Source of the DNA: Hyphomicrobiales bacterium
Lineage (GTDB): Bacteria; Pseudomonadota; Alphaproteobacteria; Rhizobiales; Xanthobacteraceae
Assembly (NCBI GenBank): GCA_018335895.1
Contig: JAGXQU010000191.1
Coordinates: forward strand, 25,239-89,238
Direction of reading: 5' to 3'
DNA length: 64,000 nt
In this document: one piece after another, positions 1 to 9,325 of the stretch
Layout of the letters: every line of letters begins with the position of its first letter
How positions within the stretch are numbered: the first letter of the stretch is position 1
Made by a program: the position numbers and the translations under genes
The notes under the pieces: model-generated
What the model was told of the DNA's origin: nothing
The model's input: the letters and a program-made list of their open reading frames with translations, nothing else
Database searches by the model: none

Positions 1-615
1 CTGGAAGCAGATGTGCTCGGCCGGATTTACCAGGCCCAGTTCCGCTTGCGTCCGGGCGATGGCCAAGGCGATGCGGCATATCTCGATCGTCAACCCTATT
101 TTCAGCGTATGCCGAGATTTCTGATCCATGAAACCGGCATTCATCTAATCGACGTTTTTCGATATCTGTTCGGTGAGGTCGACTCGGTGATCGCGGCCTT
201 GCGCAAGCTGAACTCCGCTATCTCCGGGGAGGACTCGGGAATCGTCATTTTTGACATGACTTCCGGCGCGCGATGCGTTTTTGATGGTAACCGGCTTGCT
301 GATCACGTAGCCGAAAACCGGCGACTGACGATGGGGGAGTTGCTTATCGAGGGATCCAAGGGATCACTGCGTCTCGACGGCGATGGCAACATCTGGATTC
401 GGTCTTTTCTTGCAAATGAGGAGCACAAACATCATTATGAATGGAGCAACGTCGATTTCGGCGGAGATTGCGTTTTTCGTTTTCAACGGCACGTCGTAGA
501 CCACCTTTTGCGCGGGGATGTCCTCCACAATTCCGCAGCCGATTACCTGACCAATATTCGCGTTGAGGAAGCCGTCTATGCCTCGAGCAAGCAAGGCTGC
601 CGTATCCCGATCTAA
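1..615 (+). CDS. Gfo/Idh/MocA family oxidoreductase, C-terminal part (5' end outside window)
   Basis: Frame open from base 1 (LEADVLGRIYQAQFRLRPGDGQG...); FLIHETGIHLIDVFRYLFGEVDSV is typical of the Gfo/Idh/MocA C-terminal domain. Confidence 0.8.
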   Translation: MEADVLGRIYQAQFRLRPGDGQGDAAYLDRQPYFQRMPRFLIHETGIHLIDVFRYLFGEVDSVIAALRKLNSAISGEDSGIVIFDMTSGARCVFDGNRLADHVAENRRLTMGELLIEGSKGSLRLDGDGNIWIRSFLANEEHKHHYEWSNVDFGGDCVFRFQRHVVDHLLRGDVLHNSAADYLTNIRVEEAVYASSKQGCRIPI

Positions 616-1309
616 AGCACGGCCGCCACGCGCGGTGCAGCGACCGGCACCGTCGGTCAGCGCCCGCGATGAAGCATATCTGGCCCTTAAGCGCCTGATC
701 ATGACCAATCAGATTTCCGCCGGTTCGCAGATTTTGGAATCGGAAGCCGCTGAGCGGCTGGGTATGAGCCGCACACCCGTACGCGAAGCAATGATCCGTC
801 TGGAGCAAGAGGGAATTGTCGAATTGCGCAGCAGGCACGGCATGCGCGTGCTTCCGCTCTCGGCTTCGGATATGCAGGAGATCTACGAGGTTCTCACCGC
901 TCTCGAGAGCACTGCAGCTGCAATCGTCGCATCTCGCGGCCTTAGCGATGAGGAGTTGCAACGTTTACGCGACGCGGTCAACGAAATGGATCGAGCGTTG
1001 GCGAAGGACGATCTTCTGCGTTGGAGCCAGGCTGACGAGACTTTTCATCTGCTACTCGTCGATCTGTCAGGTAACAGCCGGATCAGAACGTTTGTGGGTC
1101 AGGTCTGGGAACAGTCGAACCGGGCCCGACTTCTTACCTTGCGGCTTCGGCCCAAGCCGGTCGACTCAAATAAGGATCACGCAGCATTGGTTGATGCTAT
1201 CGCGCGTCGCGACCCGACTACGGCAAAAAAGGTGCACGAAGCGCACCGCAGACGCGCAGGGGCAATGCTGACGGCGCTTCTGGCCGAACACGGATTCAAG
1301 CAACTGTGA
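578..1309 (+). CDS. GntR family transcriptional regulator (FCD/FadR subfamily)
   Basis: wHTH AYLALKRLIMTNQISAGSQILESEAAERLGMSRTPVREAMIRLEQEGIVELR followed by an FCD-like helical domain; ATG at 578 is likelier than the ORF-track start at 563. Confidence 0.9.
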   Translation: MPRASKAAVSRSKARPPRAVQRPAPSVSARDEAYLALKRLIMTNQISAGSQILESEAAERLGMSRTPVREAMIRLEQEGIVELRSRHGMRVLPLSASDMQEIYEVLTALESTAAAIVASRGLSDEELQRLRDAVNEMDRALAKDDLLRWSQADETFHLLLVDLSGNSRIRTFVGQVWEQSNRARLLTLRLRPKPVDSNKDHAALVDAIARRDPTTAKKVHEAHRRRAGAMLTALLAEHGFKQL

Positions 1310-1962
1310 GCGGGACTGAAGACCAGGCCAGAGAGGCTCTCGTTGGATTCGCAAAGTCACTCTTTGCGAGAGGCTTCACAGTCGGTTCGTCGGGCAATAT
1401 TTCGGTACGGCTAAAAGACGGATTTCTGGTTACGCCGACCAATAGCTGCTTCGGCGATCTTCACGCCGAGGACATTTCCAAGCTCGGGGCAGACGGAACA
1501 CACGTGAGCGGAAGGCAGCCTTCGAAAGAATGGGCGATGCATAAGGCGATGCTCGACACCCGGCCAAACGACAACGCCGTCGTCCATCTGCATTCGACTT
1601 ATGCGACCGCGCTGTCCTGCTTGGATGGACTCGATGAGAACGATTGTATCCCTCCACTGACTCCCTACTTCATCATGAGGGTGGGCAGAGCAAAGCTGCT
1701 TCCCTATTTCAGACCCGGATCAAGCGAGATTGCCGCTGCATTGTCCGCTCTGAATGGGCAATACACAGGAGTTCTCCTCGCGAATCACGGTCCAGTCGTA
1801 TGCGGTGCATCTCTAGCGGACGCAGTATATGCCGCCGAAGAGATGGAAGAAGCCAGCAAGATTGCCATGCTGACAAATCGCTTGGCGGTTCGTTCGCTCT
1901 CCGCTGAACAGATCGATGACTTGATCGCAACGTTCGGAAAGCCGTTTCCCCTTAAACGGTAG
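1306..1962 (+). CDS. class II aldolase/adducin family protein (OtnC-like 3-dehydro-4-phosphotetronate decarboxylase)
   Basis: GSSGNISVRLKDGFLVTP..., VVHLHSTYATALSCL, LLANHGPVVCG motifs; GTG start overlaps the preceding stop. Confidence 0.85.
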   Translation: MSGTEDQAREALVGFAKSLFARGFTVGSSGNISVRLKDGFLVTPTNSCFGDLHAEDISKLGADGTHVSGRQPSKEWAMHKAMLDTRPNDNAVVHLHSTYATALSCLDGLDENDCIPPLTPYFIMRVGRAKLLPYFRPGSSEIAAALSALNGQYTGVLLANHGPVVCGASLADAVYAAEEMEEASKIAMLTNRLAVRSLSAEQIDDLIATFGKPFPLKR

Positions 1963-1990
1963 AACTCGGATCGCGTGGGGGACGGCCTAA

Positions 1991-3049
1991 CTATTTCGCG
2001 GGAATTCGAACTGTCGAAAGGTCAACTCCTACCACTATGGTCCCCTCAAACCCTCCTGCCATCGCGGCGCTCTTATAGTCGGCCTCTGTCAATGGACCGT
2101 TCGGAATCCTGTATGGACCGTGACGTTGCGCCCCAAGAGACGGTGCCAGATGCGTTAGCATCAGATACTTTATCCCTGCACGCTTTGCCATTGCACCGAG
2201 ATCGGTAGTCCCGGATTGACGATAGTAGATCGAAGCAGGCATTCCACTAGTGTTATCTGGTGCCATCACCGGGTGCATGGTTGAGTGCACGAGAATATCG
2301 GCGCCGCGAGCAAGCCTTTCCACTTGTTCCGAAGTGGACGTCGCACGAGGTGGCGTGACGACGTCGTTGCCGGCATCCCCGCCGATTACGACGCTGCCCG
2401 CGGGCGTATCAACACGGTACGAAGCATGCCCTGGAATATGATTGGAGCGAATTGCGCTGACTTTCACCTCTCCCGAGGACCACACGACTTGCACATCGTT
2501 CTTCGGCTCGAACGTGATCAGATTTACGATATCAGCGGGGCCGCCTGGTAGCCGCGTCTTGTCCTCAGCAATTCGTTGCGCAATCTCGCCAGACTGAATG
2601 AGAGGGTCCCCGATATGCTGAACAAATTTTGAACAGCTAAGTGTATGCCCCAATGGGGATAATGCGTTTACGCTGCAGACAACATCCAACTTGGGGCCGG
2701 TAGAGTTGTAGTTCCATCTCAGCTGAGCAATCTCGGAGAATCCCTCAGTATGATCGGAATGCATATGAGTAAAGAATATTGCCTTTAATTGCGCGGGTAC
2801 TACGCCTACTTGCGACATTCGCAACAGAGAGCCTCGCCCCGCATCAAATTGCAGCTGGACGGCGTTGCAATTGTTTGAGTCATCACCGTATCGAACAAGC
2901 GTTCCCGCACCAGCGACACCGTTAAAGATGGGTGGTCCGCTTTGTGTGCCTGTCAGGGTTACAATCAAACATGGCGCGGCTTGCGCAGCTGCTGACAAGC
3001 ACGCCGTCCAAACCATGCTTGCAACCGCCAAAAGGAAATGTTGACGCAT
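1991..3049 (-). CDS. exported MBL-fold metallo-hydrolase
   Basis: Signal peptide MRQHFLLAVASMVWTACLSAAAQA; HMHSDHTEGF zinc motif; later histidines HIPGH, HSTMHP, THLAP. Confidence 0.85.
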   Translation of the reverse strand: MRQHFLLAVASMVWTACLSAAAQAAPCLIVTLTGTQSGPPIFNGVAGAGTLVRYGDDSNNCNAVQLQFDAGRGSLLRMSQVGVVPAQLKAIFFTHMHSDHTEGFSEIAQLRWNYNSTGPKLDVVCSVNALSPLGHTLSCSKFVQHIGDPLIQSGEIAQRIAEDKTRLPGGPADIVNLITFEPKNDVQVVWSSGEVKVSAIRSNHIPGHASYRVDTPAGSVVIGGDAGNDVVTPPRATSTSEQVERLARGADILVHSTMHPVMAPDNTSGMPASIYYRQSGTTDLGAMAKRAGIKYLMLTHLAPSLGAQRHGPYRIPNGPLTEADYKSAAMAGGFEGTIVVGVDLSTVRIPAK

Positions 3050-3338
3050 ATATATTCTCCCCTGCTTGAGACGCGCACATTCAACCGATCACTGTCTAGA
3101 CTCTAACCGACTCTGGATCGTCCTCTGTCGTGTAGCGACACACTTACGCGGTATGACATCATCCTCCCCCTACCTCACCGAAGCGGAAAAGTCTGGACGC
3201 AGCCATTCGCTCCGATTGACCGACTACCACCTAGCTGTAAGCGCTCGTTCCAAAAAAAATATCTCTTGCTACACTGCTCGCTTGGCTTAAGATTCATTCG
3301 CGCGTATCCACTGACTAACTTTGCAGTCGCCAAATCCA

Positions 3339-4102
3339 TGCCGCAAAAGATCATTCCTCCTGCAACCGGCCATTCCCAACGGACGTCGACCGAAGACTCG
3401 CGCGCTCGAATTGCAGATGAAGTTGAAATGCTTTCCGAAGACTCCGAATCGGCGGGCTCGCTGACACGAGCCGCATACTTGCGCCTTCGACAGGACATTC
3501 TCTCGGGCGACTTGCCGCCAGGAAAAAAACTGAGGCTAGGGGATTTAAAAGAGTTGTACGGCATCGGGATCAGTCCGCTTCGGGAGGCGCTGAATCTTCT
3601 CACGACATTTGATCTTGTCGAGAGGATTGAGCAACGCGGCTTCCGGGTCGCCAGCGTTGGAAGAGAAGAGTTTAGAGATGTTCTGGAGTTCCGTTGCTGG
3701 CTGGAAGACCGGATGTTGCGGGAGGCCATTGTTCGCGGAGACGCGTCCTGGGAGGAAGCCGTTCTTCTTGCCGGCCATCGCCTCGCTCGCGCGCCCCGGG
3801 GCAATGCCAAAGACTCCTCCGTATCCACACGATGGGAAGCGCTTCATAAGGCATTTCATCTTTCACTGGTTTCCGCCTGTGGCTCGCCTTTGATGTTGCG
3901 TACGTGGCATCAGCTTTATGACCTCAATATCCGCTATCGCCGGCTGGCCGCCCCGGAGGCTTATCCCGCGCGCGACATCAATGCCGAGCATAAATCAATC
4001 CTGGAAGCAGTCCTCTCGCGCGATGCTGACGCTGCGGTTGCCGTTTTGCTCGACCATTACCGAACGACTGGAAAGTATCTTTCAACACAGCTCAATACCT
4101 AA
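3339..4102 (+). CDS. GntR family transcriptional regulator (CsiR/FCD-like)
   Basis: LTRAAYLRLRQDILSGDLPPGKKLRLGDLKELYGIGISPLREALNLLTTFDLVERIEQRGFRV; FCD domain with HxxF...H; ORF track begins at 3266 but ATG at 3339 is likelier. Confidence 0.88.
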
Positions 4103-4167
4103 TTTCTCCGACTATCCTGACTAGCGCGGTCGCTCACATTCTTGACGTTCATTGTCAATCTGCTTCC

Positions 4168-5043
4168 CTACTCTTTGGGTTCTGGCGCGAGGACGAAGTC
4201 GAACTCAACTCGTGAATACGGTGTTGGCAGAGTGTCTCTAATCTGCAGTTCCGCCGGCAGTTCCTGTCTGCTCTCACTACTCTCATAGTTTACGCAAAGC
4301 GCTGTTCTTACGCCGAACACGGCATCCACTTCGATATAGGGATCATCACTCGGAAATATCTCCGTCACGAGTGTTCGAAATCCCGGCGCGGAAATGATGA
4401 AGTGAATATGGGACGGCCGCCATGGCGTGCGGCCTGTCGAACGCAGAAGCTCTCCTACTGGGCCATCGTCCGGAACCGTGTAAGGAGCAGGCCGGATCGT
4501 ACTGAACAGATATCGTCCGTCATCGCGGCAAGCGAGGCGACCGCGAAGGTTATAGTCCCGCTGCGAAGCATCCTGGTTCGAATACAATCCATTGTCTGCC
4601 GTTTGCCAGATTTCCATTGAGGCAGCCAACGGCTCTCCGGAGACGCTGCGAACGGTTCCGGAGAAAACGACGGCTTCTCCTTGATTGTCCCGTATAAAGT
4701 CTCCGCCGAACGGAATTTCGGGGGCTCCTAGAATATGGAAGGGACCGAGAACGCTTGCGGGGGTGGCCCCGGGCAGCGAATTGACCATGTCCACCAGCGA
4801 TGAGACGCCGAGAACGTCGGAGAACAGAACGAATTCGTTACGTTCGTGATCTGTTATTTTGCCTGCCGCCGTCAGTAGCTCCAAGGCGCGGCGCCATTCC
4901 GCGTGCGTGAGTTTGGTTTCTCGAATAAACCCATGCAGGTGCACGACGAGCCGCTCGAGAATTGTCTTCAACCGCGGATCAGTTTCAGGCCCGCAATAAC
5001 CGAGAAATGCGTCGGTAATTGAGATCTGGTCGATATTTCGCAT
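4168..5043 (-). CDS. intradiol ring-cleavage dioxygenase, hydroxyquinol 1,2-dioxygenase type
   Basis: ASVLGPFHILGAPEIPFG, QRDYNLRGR, RPAPYTVPDDGPVGELLRSTGRTPWRPSHIHFIISAPGF; Tyr/Tyr/His-x-His Fe(III) ligand set present. Confidence 0.9.
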   Translation of the reverse strand: MRNIDQISITDAFLGYCGPETDPRLKTILERLVVHLHGFIRETKLTHAEWRRALELLTAAGKITDHERNEFVLFSDVLGVSSLVDMVNSLPGATPASVLGPFHILGAPEIPFGGDFIRDNQGEAVVFSGTVRSVSGEPLAASMEIWQTADNGLYSNQDASQRDYNLRGRLACRDDGRYLFSTIRPAPYTVPDDGPVGELLRSTGRTPWRPSHIHFIISAPGFRTLVTEIFPSDDPYIEVDAVFGVRTALCVNYESSESRQELPAELQIRDTLPTPYSRVEFDFVLAPEPKE

Positions 5044-5057
5044 CGTTAAAGCACTCG

Positions 5058-6377
5058 CTATTTCAGGAGTCCTGTGCTGAGCACAGGAAAGATGATCAGA
5101 AGTATGAGCACCCCAAGCATGACAACCGCGAACGGAAATGCGCCCCTAAAGACGTCCGCGAGCGAAATATCGGACCGGTCGAGCGCAGCCCTGATAACAA
5201 AACAAGAAATGCCAAAGGGCGGTGTAAGCAGCCCAATCTCAGCGCCGACCACCGTAATAATCCCAAACCAGACAAGGCTGTAACCGAACTCTTCAACAGC
5301 CTTCATAAACAGGGGCGCGCAGATCAGAATGATGGAAGACGTATCGATAATTGTGCCGAGGAATAGAAGCAGAACTACGTAGATCGCCATCAGCCAAAAG
5401 AAACTGATGCTCGAATCGGAAAGCCAGGCGCTCAGCATTGATGGCAGTCCGGCTATTCCGAGCATCCGGCTATACATGGTTGCGGCCATGATCAAGAACA
5501 GGATGCTCGCTGTAATGTGCCCGGTATCGATCAACAATTCCTTGAACGCAGCAAGACTCAGCCGTCGCTGAAGTCCGATCAGAAACGCAACAAACGCACC
5601 GGCCGCTCCGGCCTCCGAAGCGGTAACGATGCCGCTATAAATTCCGCCGAGGACAATCACAATCAGAAGAACGAGCGGAAGCGCTTTTGCGATCAGCGCT
5701 CCCAGCGGCAAAGTGGGAATATCGTCTTGCCGATTTGTTGCAACAGCGCCCGTCCCGATGAACTGCGGCGTAAGATATGTCATCGCGATGATGGCCACGA
5801 TGAAGGCTGCTGCGAGGAGAAGTCCGGGCACGACGCCCGCCAGAAACATGTCGCCAACGCTTTGCTCGGCGACGAAGGCATAGATGATGAGCATGACGCT
5901 CGGCGGAATCAGCATTCCCAACACCGAACTGCCTGCGACAACACCTACGGCGAAGCGCTTCGAGTAATTGAAACGGATCATCTCCGGCACAGAAACTCGT
6001 GTAAACACGGATGCGGACGCGATCGAAGACCCGGTCACGGCTGCAAAAGCGGTATTTGCAACGACCGTTGTTATCCCAAGACCGCCGCGAACCCGCGCGA
6101 AAAGTTGGAATGCAACGTCATATATGTCCTTACCCATGCCGGTCTTGCCAACGATGAGCCCCATTAGAACGAAGGTCGGGATACTGGCGAAGTCGTAAGA
6201 CTTGATCGCGTCATTGACAGCAAGCGTCAGCAGGCTAACCGCAATCGCCGGGTCACCTTTCAGGATCCAAACGCCGACAAAGGAAACCGCTGCAAGTGCA
6301 ATCCCGACATACACGCCCGCGTAAATCAGAATTACGATCAAGACGAGCGAAGCAAACCCCAGAAGGAATGGGTCCAT
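5058..6377 (-). CDS. TRAP transporter large permease (DctM family)
   Basis: MDPFLLGFASLVLIVILIYAGVYVGIALA...; GSSIASASVFTRVSVPEM, AGSSVLGMLIPPSVMLIIYA, LLTPPFGISCFV; ORF track overextends the N-terminus. Confidence 0.92.
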   Translation of the reverse strand: MDPFLLGFASLVLIVILIYAGVYVGIALAAVSFVGVWILKGDPAIAVSLLTLAVNDAIKSYDFASIPTFVLMGLIVGKTGMGKDIYDVAFQLFARVRGGLGITTVVANTAFAAVTGSSIASASVFTRVSVPEMIRFNYSKRFAVGVVAGSSVLGMLIPPSVMLIIYAFVAEQSVGDMFLAGVVPGLLLAAAFIVAIIAMTYLTPQFIGTGAVATNRQDDIPTLPLGALIAKALPLVLLIVIVLGGIYSGIVTASEAGAAGAFVAFLIGLQRRLSLAAFKELLIDTGHITASILFLIMAATMYSRMLGIAGLPSMLSAWLSDSSISFFWLMAIYVVLLLFLGTIIDTSSIILICAPLFMKAVEEFGYSLVWFGIITVVGAEIGLLTPPFGISCFVIRAALDRSDISLADVFRGAFPFAVVMLGVLILLIIFPVLSTGLLK

Positions 6378-6420
6378 CAGGGCCGCCCCCTCAGGTATCG
6401 GTTTGTTGCTCCCAAACAAC

Positions 6421-6981
6421 TCAAGGCTGGGACTCCTGCATTGGCACCCGTTCCCCCAGACCATCTTCCGCAAGGCGCCCTCGCAGAATGCGAACAGCGC
6501 GCCGAAGGAAAGCCAGTGCTGCAACCAGCGATCCGAACACAATCATTGCTTTGATCGGCCACTCCGGAAAATGAAACACGCCGCGCGTGCCAATGTACTG
6601 TCCTCGTTCATAAGCTTTAATCATGAGCGGTAGTGTTCCGAATGCGATAAGCGACATCACGACCACTCCCAGCAGCTCGAAGCCGGCGACAATCCATCGG
6701 CCGTAGGAACGGCCGCCATCAAGCCAGCCCTGAATATACCCATCCGAGCGCGTGAGCTTTCCGAGGCGAATGGTATCTCCGAGTTGGCAGAAGACGATCA
6801 TTGTCATCGATATCGCAACAATCTCGACGGCACCTGCGAGCGGCTTGTTCAAGAATGACCGCCCGAAGGCATCGAAATTTATGAGAACCACAAGAAACAG
6901 CACCCAGCCAGCGCCCAGCAGATTCATTCCGGAAATGAATCTGCTAAGCAAGTTGGCCTTGGCTCCAGATTTAAAACGCAA
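6421..6981 (-). CDS. TRAP transporter small permease (DctQ family)
   Basis: 4-TM DctQ pattern (NFDAFGRSFLNKPLAGAVEIVAISMTMIVF), adjacent to DctM. Confidence 0.85.
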   Translation of the reverse strand: MRFKSGAKANLLSRFISGMNLLGAGWVLFLVVLINFDAFGRSFLNKPLAGAVEIVAISMTMIVFCQLGDTIRLGKLTRSDGYIQGWLDGGRSYGRWIVAGFELLGVVVMSLIAFGTLPLMIKAYERGQYIGTRGVFHFPEWPIKAMIVFGSLVAALAFLRRAVRILRGRLAEDGLGERVPMQESQP

Positions 6982-7020
6982 TTGCGTTTCTCCAGCGGAT
7001 GGTGCGGTTGTTGCCCTTGG

Positions 7021-8124
7021 TTACGCTTTGTCCCAGTCCCGTAACGGCTTCTCGCCTGCTGCTCGAAGCGCGTTCATGTAGTGGCTGACCATCGCCTTGG
7101 CTGGAATTCCCTTCTCCTCGAGACGAGCGCTCCACTCCGCCGCAAGGTTCGGAATCTTGTCCGCCCAAGCTTTTCGATCGGCATCTGACAACCGCGTAAT
7201 CTTCCCGCCTTTCGCTACGTATTCAGCCTCCGCCTTCGCAGCGAGTTGGACCGCCTCTTCTGCGAGACGATCACGATATGCGACAGCCACGTCCTTCAGG
7301 GTAGTCTGAACTTCGGGAGGCAGTTTCGCCCAGCTCGCTTTGTTGACGGTGAGCGATTTGTTGATCGCGCCGCCGGTTTCGACCTTCAGAACATGTGGTG
7401 CAACTTCGTGGAATTTGAACGTGTTGGCACCTTCCATCCAAAGCATGGCCCCATCAACGACGCCGCTATTCAGATTATTGTAATAGGTGGCCGAGCTTCC
7501 GGACACGCCAACAGCGCCAATCGGCGGCAAGTAGCGCGCGTTGATGCCTGCAACGTTGATTTTGCGCCCGTTTAGATCGGCGATCGAAGCGGCTGGCCGC
7601 TTCAGGAAGAGATCATACGTGTCGAAGGTGGCCGCATTGGTCAGCAGCACCTGATTGGCCTGCTCGAACTGCTGACGGAACGCCGGAAACTTGTCGGCGA
7701 TCTCATCCATGATCTTGCCGATGAGTTTCGGATTGCTGCTCGCGAACGGCACGTAGAACGGCAGATTATTTAGTGGCAACTTATCGCTGTAGAAAACCGT
7801 GGTAACGATAGCCATGTCGCCGAGACCGCTTTCCACGCCCTCGAGCACACCTTGGGGCTTAACGATCTGACCAGACCAGGCTTGAGTCCAGTCAATCTTA
7901 TACTTTCCTGACTTCGCAAGACGCCGGTCAACCTCCGGAATGAAATAGTCCGAAAACTCGCGAAGCCAAAGCACGCGCGGCGGATAGCCGTCCATCGCAG
8001 TGAGCTTGATCGTTTGAGGCTGCTGGCCGAAACCCGGAACGGGCAACAATGCAGCAGCGCCTCCCGCCAACACGGCGCGGCGGCTCAGCTTGACGGTGCG
8101 GACCACTTGTTTGCTGTTTGACAT
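7021..8124 (-). CDS. TRAP transporter substrate-binding protein (DctP family), Tat-like signal
   Basis: SRRAVLAGGAAALLPVPG leader; DctP fold segments (GVLEGVESGLGDMAIV, DLNGRKINVAG, GVVDGAMLWMEG). Confidence 0.88.
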   Translation of the reverse strand: MSNSKQVVRTVKLSRRAVLAGGAAALLPVPGFGQQPQTIKLTAMDGYPPRVLWLREFSDYFIPEVDRRLAKSGKYKIDWTQAWSGQIVKPQGVLEGVESGLGDMAIVTTVFYSDKLPLNNLPFYVPFASSNPKLIGKIMDEIADKFPAFRQQFEQANQVLLTNAATFDTYDLFLKRPAASIADLNGRKINVAGINARYLPPIGAVGVSGSSATYYNNLNSGVVDGAMLWMEGANTFKFHEVAPHVLKVETGGAINKSLTVNKASWAKLPPEVQTTLKDVAVAYRDRLAEEAVQLAAKAEAEYVAKGGKITRLSDADRKAWADKIPNLAAEWSARLEEKGIPAKAMVSHYMNALRAAGEKPLRDWDKA

Positions 8125-8178
8125 TAGTTCTCTCCCCAGTTTTCGTCTTTTGATATTCTTTGACAGCTCAATTCAGCG

Positions 8179-8649
8179 CTAACCTGTACGTGCCAGCCAG
8201 TTTTCCTCGATTACCGTTCCCGCAGCACGAAAGAGTTTGGCTAACGGGCAGAACTTCGCGACCTCGCCGGCGACCGTGGCGAGTTCCGATGCCGACGCAG
8301 GACCGTCGGATTTAACTTCAAGAACAATCTTCAAGAATGGAACATCGATTTCTTCCTGAAGCAGCACGCCCCGCCGATCGAACTCGCACGCCAAGTTTAT
8401 CGATAGATTTCCGATGTCGACCCCAAGTTTATGTGCAGCCTTGTGTGCAATCACATTCGTGCAGGCGATCAGCGCCGCCATGGCGGTTTCGGTTGGCGAC
8501 GGGCCGAGGTTGGTGCCACCACGCTCCTTGGGTTCGTCAACCGTGACCCCTACATCCCGCACACGAATATCGGTGCGTGCGTGCCCATTGCCGATCCCTG
8601 CCAACCGTATAGTGACGAGCGTTTTTTCTCGAATATTGACCATGTGCAT
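8179..8649 (-). CDS. OsmC family protein
   Basis: NLGPSPTETAMAALIACTNVIAHKAAHKLG and FCPLAKLFRAAGTVIEENW are OsmC/Ohr-like. Confidence 0.85.
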   Translation of the reverse strand: MHMVNIREKTLVTIRLAGIGNGHARTDIRVRDVGVTVDEPKERGGTNLGPSPTETAMAALIACTNVIAHKAAHKLGVDIGNLSINLACEFDRRGVLLQEEIDVPFLKIVLEVKSDGPASASELATVAGEVAKFCPLAKLFRAAGTVIEENWLARTG

Positions 8650-8653
8650 CGCC

Positions 8654-9325
8654 CTACAAAATCGTGCAAACTTCGTCGAATGAGTATCGAGGAAGGCGCG
8701 GAAACAGGCCGGTCACATCAGCGTATCCGATCGTACAGAGCAGATTGGACCGGAATGTCGTTTCCGAGAAGAACTCTGAATCGACCATCGCATTATCGAA
8801 TCCTGACATGGCTCCCACATCGAAGCCGAGCGCGCGCGCCGCGATCATAAAGTAAGCGGCTTGAAGCGAGCTGTTACGAAATGCGGTTTCCGCGGCTTTC
8901 GTCTGACTCGCCCGATAGGGTCCGCTCATATCTTTGTGCGCGAAGAGACGGCCTAACGCCTTCCACCAGTCAATGTCATACGCAACAATGCATATGACGG
9001 GTGCCGCCAGCACCTTGGGCCTGTTTCCTTCAGATACGCACTTCAGGAGCCGTTCCTTCTGATCGATCGTACGAATGAAGACATAACGCGCAGGGTTGCC
9101 ATTGGTGCTTGTCGGCCCCCACCGCGCGACGGAGTGAATCTGACGCAGGTCTTCATCCGTTACCGGGATGGGCTTCCATGTGTGATGCGAGCGCGCGGTA
9201 CGAAGAATCAGATCGATGCCGTCGGTATCCAGTCTAGTGATCCGTTTGCGCAACGAAACGACATCGGCTTGTGCCAATTTTCTTTCATGGCTCACGCTGT
9301 CCGACACCGCATGAGCGCTCGTCAT
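8654..9325 (-). CDS. nitroreductase family protein
   Basis: RTARSHHTWKPIPVTDEDLRQIHSVARWGPTSTNGNPARYVFI...; MSGFDNAMVDSEFF; TIGYAD. Confidence 0.88.
   Translation of the reverse strand: MTSAHAVSDSVSHERKLAQADVVSLRKRITRLDTDGIDLILRTARSHHTWKPIPVTDEDLRQIHSVARWGPTSTNGNPARYVFIRTIDQKERLLKCVSEGNRPKVLAAPVICIVAYDIDWWKALGRLFAHKDMSGPYRASQTKAAETAFRNSSLQAAYFMIAARALGFDVGAMSGFDNAMVDSEFFSETTFRSNLLCTIGYADVTGLFPRLPRYSFDEVCTIL

Noticed and set aside
3048-3058. Shared atatatattct string (also near 10286..10296) as a GntR operator
   Set aside because: At 3048 it overlaps the RBS/start of the MBL gene and is low complexity; two short AT-rich matches are not adequate evidence.
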